DNA of 20,404 nucleotides, from contig CAKSDT010000021.1 of NCBI GenBank assembly GCA_934446135.1, forward strand, positions 1-20,404. Reading direction: 5' to 3'. The position numbers and the translations under genes are program-made. Below are positions 15,793 through 20,404 of the stretch, piece after piece (the first letter of the stretch is position 1; every line of letters starts with the position of its first letter). This stretch comes from an uncultured Clostridia bacterium (GTDB lineage Bacteria; Bacillota; Clostridia; RGIG6154). Under the pieces are notes generated by a model. The model had not been told where the DNA came from. It searched no databases and saw only the letters and a program-made list of their open reading frames with translations.

Positions 15793-15821
15793 AGTATACC
15801 ACACTTATCAGAAAAAATCAA
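15793..15821 (-). promoter_or_regulatory. rimP: Promoter of the rimP-nusA-infB-rlmH operon
   Basis: On the minus strand TTGATT (15816-15821) and TATACT (15793-15798) are separated by 17 bp, with TG one base before the -10. The expected start is near 15786, giving a leader of about 70 nt. The boxes fall inside the last codons of the decayed gene upstream. Confidence 0.82.
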
Positions 15822-16586
15822 GTCTTTTTTCAATAAGATTAGCATAACGCCGATTACAGAATTTATCGCAACAGTAAGGTCTGCCTTTTCAACTGTCAAT
15901 ATGCCTGTGCCGTCAACCTCAAAAATAAGGTTGGGATTAAGGCCTGAGTTTGGGTTTCTTGTAAGCCGAACTGAAATTACATATCCGTTTTCGTTGACAT
16001 GAGCGGTTAGTTCTGCACCCTCACTTTCAAATGTTGCAGAATTTGCAAGTGTTTCAAGTTCCGCCTCTGTGGTGAGGGGGCTTTGGCTTTCAAGTGCAAA
16101 TACCGGCGTCTTTCCGTAAATTTTGGAAATGTCCTTCGGTTTTACTTTGACTGTTGCTTCGTTAATCTGATAGTTTACCGTCTTTTCTCCGTTGAAATTA
16201 CCGATACCCTCAATTATAATTACCTTTGTTTCGACACTTGTCATATCGGTCGGATAGGTAACGGTATAATCATCATTTTCTGTCAGGTCGGTGCTGTTCA
16301 TCTTGAGCGTTATATTCGGCTTTTGTCCGCCGCCGTTATAGGTGAAACTGTCTTCGTCAAGGTGCAAATCAACATTGCTTATCGGCTTTGGATTTATTGT
16401 ATAATCTGCCAAACCGCTGTAAATTGTATCCTTTGTTTCGCATACAACCGTTACGGTGTAGTTGCCGACCTCACTCACTGTTACTCCGCCACTTATCACA
16501 TTTAATGCACCGCCGATAAGGTATTCTGCAGTGCTGCCGGAAGAGGGGTAAATAAATCCGCTTTGCACAGCCGGCAGAGTTTCAAC

Positions 16587-16640
16587 TTCCTGCTGCTCTT
16601 GCACGGTTGCCGAAAGGTCAGGTTCTTGCTGCTCCTGCAC
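16587..16640 (-). repeat. Two 18-bp direct repeats, 36-bp period, in the pseudogene linker
   Basis: The 18-mers at 16623-16640 and 16587-16604 differ at two positions and encode VQEQQE twice. They lie just after the signal peptide, next to the frameshift region. Slippage at such CAG/CAA-rich repeats could account for length variation of the linker. Confidence 0.6.
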
Positions 16641-16772
16641 CGAGGACGCTCTGTTTGGACCTTCTCTGCAAATGCCGCTGAAGGCAGCGTAGATAGACAG
16701 AGCATAAACACCATAAGCAGGCTCAAAAATCTTTTACTCATAGTGTTTTCCTCCTGATAATTTTCAGATACG

Positions 16773-16801
16773 ATTATATCACATATTTAAGACTTTTCCA
16801 A
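16773..16801 (-). promoter_or_regulatory. Promoter of the decayed secreted-protein gene
   Basis: On the minus strand TTGGAA (16796-16801), a 17-bp spacer and a perfect TATAAT (16773-16778) with a TG extension lie about 25 nt upstream of the ribosome site. The signal is intact although the gene is not, which suggests recent inactivation. Confidence 0.75.
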
Positions 16802-16820
16802 CTTTCAATTTACAAAAATT

Positions 16821-17231
16821 TCAATTATTAAAAAGAAGGAGAAGCCACATCAAAATATTGAATATTGAAACTGCCATCATAAGCGAAAGATATTGGTCTG
16901 AAGTTTTGCCCCAAAAACCTTTTGCTTTTTTTATTTTTTTGAGAACATAATTGTATGCTGAAAAAACAAAAGCCGCCGAACAAATCATATATGTTGCCAA
17001 AAGTGTTATTCCGTTTGCATACCACTTAGTGGTAAATTCGAAAAATTTATATGTACCGGTTACAGTTGAAGCATCCGAAAATGTAAGCATATACCTTAGT
17101 GCGGTAAGGACATAAATAGACCACAGGTTATACACCAAAAGTATGATTTTAAATATGTCAAACCCGGTAAGTCTGCCTTTTTCATCCCGCCAGAGTTTAA
17201 ATTTAATATTCCGTATTTTCCCTTTTTTCAC
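16821..17231 (-). CDS. Small membrane protein of unknown function (three predicted helices)
   Basis: I do not recognise a family. The 136-residue product begins with a basic cytoplasmic-type segment (MKKGKIRNIKFKLWRDEKGR), then shows hydrophobic segments at about 25-45 (IFKIILLVYNLWSIYVLTAL), 74-95 (ITLLATYMICSAAFVFSAYN) and 115-134 (LMMAVSIFNILMWLLLLF). A lysine-rich loop (KKIKKAKGFWGK) lies before the last helix. It starts with GTG after AAGGCAGG and has its own consensus promoter. It is transcribed away from rpsT. No terminator is obvious before the next gene. Natural codon use, a promoter and a ribosome site argue that it is real. The rpsT neighbour gives no functional hint. Confidence 0.7.
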   Translation of the reverse strand: MKKGKIRNIKFKLWRDEKGRLTGFDIFKIILLVYNLWSIYVLTALRYMLTFSDASTVTGTYKFFEFTTKWYANGITLLATYMICSAAFVFSAYNYVLKKIKKAKGFWGKTSDQYLSLMMAVSIFNILMWLLLLFNN

Positions 17232-17254
17232 AATTATCGCCTGCCTTTTTTATG

Positions 17255-17283
17255 ATTTTAACATAAATTATGTACTTTGTAAA
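17255..17283 (-). promoter_or_regulatory. Promoter of the small membrane protein gene
   Basis: On the minus strand TTTACA (17278-17283), 17 bp and TAAAAT (17255-17260) with a TG extension precede the GTG start by about 23 nt. It is divergent from the rpsT promoter, with about 32 bp between the two -35 boxes. Confidence 0.72.
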
Positions 17284-17315
17284 TCCAAAGTTTTTACAAA
17301 AATTTAAAAAAAGAC

Positions 17316-17344
17316 TTGCATTTTCGGTAAATTAATGGTAAAAT
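17316..17344 (+). promoter_or_regulatory. rpsT: Promoter of rpsT
   Basis: TTGCAT (17316-17321) and TAAAAT (17339-17344) are 17 bp apart, with TG one base before the -10. The leader of about 80 nt is AT-rich and ends with GGAGGTG. No strong hairpin was noticed in it. Confidence 0.8.
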
Positions 17345-17432
17345 ATCATTTGCTTATGTGTAAGTATATGTTTTGTTGGTTAAAAAACAATTAACATAAT
17401 GTATTTTATTACTTTTTCGGAGGTGAATGACT

Positions 17433-17696
17433 GTGCCAAATATCAAATCAGCAAAGAAAAGAGTTCTTGTCGCTGCAAGAAACGCTGAAAGAAATCAGGC
17501 TGCAAAAACAAACCTTAAAACGGTTATCAAAAAGTTTAACGCTGCTTGCGAAAAGGGTGACAAGGCTTTGTGCCAGGAACTTTACAAAGTAACTGTAAAG
17601 ACAATCGACCAGGCTGTTGTTAAAGGTATCCTTAAAAAGAATACTGCTGCAAGAAAGAAATCACAGATGACTCTTAAATACAACGCTATTGCGTAA
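17433..17696 (+). CDS. rpsT: 30S ribosomal protein S20
   Basis: An 87-residue basic protein that binds 16S rRNA early in 30S assembly. The sequence PNIKSAKKRVLVAARNAERN and the later KGILKKNTAARKKSQM are family signatures, and about a quarter of residues are Lys or Arg. GTG at 17433 is the likely start. It lies 7 nt after GGAGGTG and matches the usual N-terminus MPNIKSAKKR. An ATG two codons upstream sits only one base from the ribosome site and is too close. It forms its own transcription unit, with a promoter at 17316-17344 and a terminator at 17738-17764. In many Firmicutes rpsT is close to lepA and hemW; hemW lies 2.6 kb away here on the other strand. Confidence 0.96.
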   Translation: MPNIKSAKKRVLVAARNAERNQAAKTNLKTVIKKFNAACEKGDKALCQELYKVTVKTIDQAVVKGILKKNTAARKKSQMTLKYNAIA

Positions 17697-17737
17697 AATT
17701 TAAGGCTGAGGTTTTTAATATTGCTGATGAATAAATC

Positions 17738-17764
17738 AAGGATGACTGTTGTTATCCTTTTTTT
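17738..17764 (+). terminator. Intrinsic terminator after rpsT
   Basis: AAGGATGAC (17738-17746) pairs with GTTATCCTT (17751-17759) in nine pairs, one G-U, around a 4-nt loop. A run of seven T residues (17758-17764) follows. The stem starts 41 nt after the rpsT stop codon. Confidence 0.88.
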
Positions 17765-17795
17765 ATTACCCTATTTTACTATGAATGTATATACA

Positions 17796-17824
17796 TTGAC
17801 ACTTTACGCAAAATATAGTATAAT
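17796..17824 (+). promoter_or_regulatory. mgtE: Perfect consensus promoter of mgtE
   Basis: TTGACA (17796-17801) and TATAAT (17819-17824) are 17 bp apart, a full match to the sigma-A consensus. The expected leader is about 28 nt, too short for the M-box magnesium riboswitch found before mgtE in several Firmicutes. Confidence 0.92.
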
Positions 17825-17858
17825 TGTTATTAATTCTTGAAGTAAGGAGGTAGAAACT

Positions 17859-19211
17859 ATGTCGGTTCTTATTGATGAAAAAGAATATTTTAACGAACTT
17901 GTTGAGACCAAAAAAATCAAACAGATAAAAGAAATACTTTCGCACGAAAATGAGTTTGATATTGCAGAATATATGGAAGAATTGGAACCCGAAAAGGCAA
18001 TTTTGGTTTTCAGACTTCTGAGCAAGGATATGGCATCCGATGTTTTTGCAGAACTCTCGGTTGATATGCAGAAACTCATAATCTCACATATCAATGACAG
18101 TGATATTAAAGATATTGTTGAAGACCTTTATGTCGATGATGTTGTCGATATGCTTGAGGAACTTCCCGCTAATGTTGTAAAGCGGATTTTAAAAAATGCA
18201 ACTCCGCAGACAAGGAATATTATTAATCAGTTCTTGAAGTACGACGACGACAGTGCCGGCAGTATTATGACTGCCGAATATGTGGCTCTTAAAAAAACTA
18301 TGACAGTTGCAGACGCCATTAATTATATAAGGAAAACAGGTCTTGACAAAGAAACGGTTTACACCTGTTATGTTATAAGCGGCCAAAGGAAACTTGAAGG
18401 TGTTTTGACATTAAAAGACCTTATTATGAACAAAGACGATGTCGTTGTGGGAGATATTATGGATACAAACATAATATCCGCAATAACTAGTGAAGAACAG
18501 GAAGCCGTTGCACTGAAGTTTAAGAAATACGACCTTATCGCACTACCCGTTGTTGACCACGAAAACAGGCTTGTGGGTATCATAACCGCAGACGATATTT
18601 TCGATGTTATGCAGGAAGAAACAACAGAAGACTTTGAAAAAATGGCGGCTATTACCCCGTCCGAAAAGCCATATCTTAAAACAAACACTTTCAGCATTTT
18701 CACGCACCGTATTCCGTGGCTTTTGCTTCTTATGATTTCTGCAACATTTACCGGCGGAATTATTATGTCATATGAAGAAGCACTCGGAAAATTTGTTGTT
18801 CTTACAAGTTTTATACCTATGCTTATGGATACCGGCGGTAACTCCGGAAGTCAGGCATCTGTTACCGTTATCCGCGGACTTTCTTTGGGCGAAATTGAAT
18901 TTTCGGATATTTTTAAGGTTTTGTGGAAAGAAATAAGGGTTTCTGCCCTTTGCGGAATTGTTCTTGCCTTTGCAAACTTTATCAAACTTTTGATTATTGA
19001 CAGAGTAAGTTATTCTATTGCGGCTGTCGTGTGCCTTACGCTTTTTATAACGGTTGTTGCGGCAAAGGCAATAGGCTGCACACTTCCTATGCTTGCAAAG
19101 AAAGTGGGCTTTGACCCTGCTGTTATGGCAAGTCCTTTTATTACGACCATAGTTGACGCACTTAGCCTTATAATATATTTCAGAATTGCCTGTGCGATAC
19201 TTCCGATATGA
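17859..19211 (+). CDS. mgtE: MgtE-family magnesium channel/transporter
   Basis: A 450-residue protein of the MgtE family, a magnesium-gated Mg2+ channel of the cell membrane. An acidic helical N domain spans about residues 1-130, CBS1 about 138-195 (DDSAGSIMTAEYVAL) and CBS2 about 200-255 (RLVGIITADDIFDVM). Five membrane helices follow from about 285. The pore signature PMLMDTGGNSGSQ lies at 320-332, and D433 in FITTIVDALSL matches the conserved pore aspartate of the family. Magnesium binding between the N and CBS domains closes the channel at high internal magnesium, so regulation may be mainly at the protein level. The ATG follows AAGGAGG. The gene is monocistronic, with its own promoter and terminator. 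Confidence 0.97.
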   Translation: MSVLIDEKEYFNELVETKKIKQIKEILSHENEFDIAEYMEELEPEKAILVFRLLSKDMASDVFAELSVDMQKLIISHINDSDIKDIVEDLYVDDVVDMLEELPANVVKRILKNATPQTRNIINQFLKYDDDSAGSIMTAEYVALKKTMTVADAINYIRKTGLDKETVYTCYVISGQRKLEGVLTLKDLIMNKDDVVVGDIMDTNIISAITSEEQEAVALKFKKYDLIALPVVDHENRLVGIITADDIFDVMQEETTEDFEKMAAITPSEKPYLKTNTFSIFTHRIPWLLLLMISATFTGGIIMSYEEALGKFVVLTSFIPMLMDTGGNSGSQASVTVIRGLSLGEIEFSDIFKVLWKEIRVSALCGIVLAFANFIKLLIIDRVSYSIAAVVCLTLFITVVAAKAIGCTLPMLAKKVGFDPAVMASPFITTIVDALSLIIYFRIACAILPI

Positions 19212-19280
19212 AAATTAAGGGAATGTTAAACTCCGAAACGCAAAAACAGAAAAGAACATATTAACAGAAAAGCAAAATTT

Positions 19281-19315
19281 AGGCAGAAAAATCAAATTTT
19301 TTGATTTTTCTGCCT
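19281..19315. terminator. Bidirectional terminator between mgtE and the esterase gene
   Basis: A perfect 16-bp inverted repeat (19281-19296 with 19300-19315) around loop TTT is followed on the plus strand by GTTTTTC and on the minus strand by AAATTTT. It separates the convergent mgtE and SGNH genes and lies 10 nt beyond the stop of the latter. Confidence 0.85.
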
Positions 19316-19325
19316 GTTTTTCAGA

Positions 19326-20309
19326 TTATAAAATTTCTTTTAACGCTTTTTTGAGATTGTCGGCAACAATTCTGTGACCGTCTCTTAAAGGATGCAAAGG
19401 CTGTTTTGGAATCCAGCCTGCAGAACTTATAAAACTAATTTCCTTGTTATTTGCCTTGCTGTACTCTTTTACAAACTTTTCAAGTGCCTCGGTATGTGCC
19501 CCGCAAAAAGCAGAAAGCACAATAATTTTACTCGTAGGATGAATATTTATTATAGTATCCAAAAGATTTCCGTATTCTTCGGTATACTTTTCGGGAGTTG
19601 CACCCGCATCGTTTGCACCGTGATTAATCAAAATAACATCGGGGTCTTCATAAGTAGTTTTAACTCCGTCAAAACAGTACGGATAAGCCAATGCCGCCTT
19701 CGGAACACTTCCCGAACCCGATTTTGTTGTGCCTACCGCACCGTAACCCATAATGATAGGTCTGAAGCCTAATTCTGTTGCGGTAAGGTATTCGTATGTT
19801 GCGGTAACATCGTTTTGATAAACTCTGTTTTTAACATCCATAGCATAATATGTATTGCCGGCATCAATCAAAACGCCTTCCGAAATAGAATCGCCCACAA
19901 TTTCCATTGTTTTTCTTTTGTCTTTGGGAGTTTCCGTCATCTCTTCAGCGTCAATCCCCATAAGCGAAACTTTTGATTCAAGCGGAGAATACCATCTATG
20001 CTGTGCCTCAACCGCACTTTTAATTAAAACCGTAACCTTATGAGCATCGTTATCGTTAAGTTTAACTCTCACCATTTTATCCAAAGGCACTTCAACGCTG
20101 CAAGCGTCATCTACAGAAACATAAAGATGCGGATACGGGTGTGCCATAAATTCAAGACCGAAGTGCATAAGAGCATAACCGCCCTTAACCGTAAACTCAA
20201 AATATGCACCTGTTGTGGTGGAAGTCATAGATTCATCGGCTCCCCAGAAGTCATATTTTCCCCATCTTCCGTAATAATTAATTTTCTCATCATCATACTT
20301 GTAATACAT
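19326..20309 (-). CDS. SGNH/GDSL hydrolase with N-terminal beta domain, CE2-like carbohydrate esterase
   Basis: A 327-residue protein. Residues 1-125 form a beta-rich jelly-roll-like domain. Residues 133-327 are an SGNH hydrolase. Block I is IVGDSIS with nucleophile S141, block II is GYGAVGTTKSG with a conserved glycine, block III is NHGAND (229-234), and block V is LHPLRDGH with H306. The overall plan resembles carbohydrate esterase family 2, whose members remove acetyl groups from plant polysaccharides. The aspartate usually three residues before the catalytic histidine is Q303, so a Ser-His dyad, as described for a CE2 enzyme, is plausible. No signal peptide is seen, implying a cytoplasmic enzyme acting on imported oligosaccharides. 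The ATG follows GGGAG, 25 nt after the hemW stop. Confidence 0.85.
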   Translation of the reverse strand: MYYKYDDEKINYYGRWGKYDFWGADESMTSTTTGAYFEFTVKGGYALMHFGLEFMAHPYPHLYVSVDDACSVEVPLDKMVRVKLNDNDAHKVTVLIKSAVEAQHRWYSPLESKVSLMGIDAEEMTETPKDKRKTMEIVGDSISEGVLIDAGNTYYAMDVKNRVYQNDVTATYEYLTATELGFRPIIMGYGAVGTTKSGSGSVPKAALAYPYCFDGVKTTYEDPDVILINHGANDAGATPEKYTEEYGNLLDTIINIHPTSKIIVLSAFCGAHTEALEKFVKEYSKANNKEISFISSAGWIPKQPLHPLRDGHRIVADNLKKALKEIL

Positions 20310-20334
20310 AATTATTTCTCCCTTTTATATAAAA

Positions 20335-20404
20335 TTAAACAAAGTCACACATAACAGAATTTGCAAGGTCCATTCCCTTTTCGGTAAGCATTATTTTTTT
20401 ATCT
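20335..20404 (-). CDS. hemW: Radical SAM heme chaperone HemW, C-terminal fragment
   Basis: Only the last 22 codons lie in the window, and the gene continues beyond the right edge. The tail KIMLTEKGMDLANSVMCDFV matches the usual end of HemW/coproporphyrinogen-oxidase-like radical SAM proteins (LTxxGxDxxNxVMxxF). The frame ends with TAA at 20337-20335. It precedes the esterase gene by 25 nt with no terminator, so the two are likely co-transcribed. The identification rests on a short sequence. Confidence 0.65.
   Translation of the reverse strand, partial: DKKIMLTEKGMDLANSVMCDFV

Larger units (their letters stand above)
15786..16741 (-). pseudogene. Decayed secreted protein with Ig-like (MBG/FTY-type) repeats, frameshifted and 3'-eroded
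   Basis: A consensus promoter and an AGGAGG site precede an ATG at 16741 that opens a clear signal peptide (hydrophobic LSLLMVFMLCLSTLPSAAFA). That frame then turns into unlike sequence and stops at 16502. The rest of the protein is in the -1 frame, from about 16670 down to 15786. It starts with two VQEQQE repeats, then beta-rich modules with NYTVTVV, DYTINPKPI, FTYNGGGQKPNITL, DYTVTYPTD and FNGEKTVNYQI, typical of bacterial surface repeat proteins. A last module starts VKPKDISKIYGKTPVF and breaks off after GILTVEKADLTV. The final 27 residues are unrelated, and their codons contain the rimP promoter. One frameshift plus a lost C-terminus argue for a pseudogene; a sequencing indel cannot be excluded. 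Confidence 0.75.

Noticed and set aside
16083..16505. Plus-strand open frame of 140 codons opposite the decayed surface-protein gene
   Set aside because: The minus-strand frame has Ig-like repeats, and this product is cysteine and arginine-rich with no start signal.
16641..16675. Programmed -1 ribosomal frameshift joining the signal peptide to the Ig-like frame
   Set aside because: No X-XXY-YYZ slippery heptamer in the needed frame and no clear downstream pseudoknot.
17427..17432. ATG start for S20 two codons upstream
   Set aside because: Only one base separates it from the GGAGGTG site, and homologues begin MPNIKSAKKR at the GTG.
17825..17858. M-box riboswitch before mgtE
   Set aside because: The leader is far shorter than an M-box.
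19392..19772. Plus-strand open frame of 126 codons opposite the esterase gene
   Set aside because: Antisense shadow of the SGNH gene; no ribosome site.
1..20404. CRISPR array, tRNA/rRNA genes, phage or transposase genes
   Set aside because: No regularly spaced repeats, cloverleaf motifs, rRNA signatures or transposase-like products were seen.

Overview
The window reads as a chromosomal segment of an AT-rich, low-GC Gram-positive bacterium, most likely an uncultured member of the Clostridia. Support comes from the gene order rimP-nusA-rnpM(ylxR)-L7Ae-like-infB-rbfA-nrnA-truB-ribF, from short NusA, ProB and TruB proteins, from strong AGGAGG-type ribosome sites, and from sigma-A-type promoters. 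All seven promoters I located have exactly 17-bp spacers, and five carry an extended TGn -10. The genus cannot be fixed from the sequence. No tRNA, rRNA, CRISPR array or intact transposase gene was seen.

Layout from left to right. (1) Positions 1-271 are non-coding. They hold a GC-rich hairpin flanked by 7-bp direct repeats, a candidate folded RNA element whose wobble pairs favour the minus strand, and a perfect 19-bp terminator. (2) Positions 272-5295 form a five-gene minus-strand operon, eamA-type transporter, proB, proA, proC, aminotransferase. It has one promoter, gaps of 0-19 nt, and encodes the complete glutamate-to-proline pathway. (3) Positions 5297-7916 hold a second minus-strand unit: a Gfo/Idh/MocA oxidoreductase and a MATE exporter. 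(4) Positions 7936-15821 are the ten-gene translation and RNA-metabolism operon, rimP to ribF plus rlmH. It starts from an extended -10 promoter and a leader hairpin that looks like an attenuator. (5) Positions 15786-16801 carry a frameshifted, C-terminally eroded secreted Ig-like repeat gene; the rimP promoter lies inside its last codons. (6) Positions 16821-17231 encode a small three-helix membrane protein of unknown function. (7) The plus strand then carries rpsT (17433-17696) and mgtE (17859-19211), each with its own promoter and terminator. (8) The minus strand resumes with a CE2-like SGNH esterase and the last 22 codons of hemW.

The core of the window is conserved housekeeping: ribosome maturation (RimP, RbfA, TruB, RlmH, S20), initiation (IF2), transcription elongation and termination (NusA), RNase P modulation (RnpM), nucleotide recycling (NrnA), flavin synthesis (RibF), magnesium supply (MgtE) and proline synthesis. 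I found no convincing new multi-gene system. The points most worth a second look are the NusA-type attenuator before rimP, the rimP promoter inside a decayed gene, the folded element at 122-198, the altered active-site motifs in RibF, RlmH and the SGNH enzyme, and the absence of a PUA domain from both ProB and TruB.
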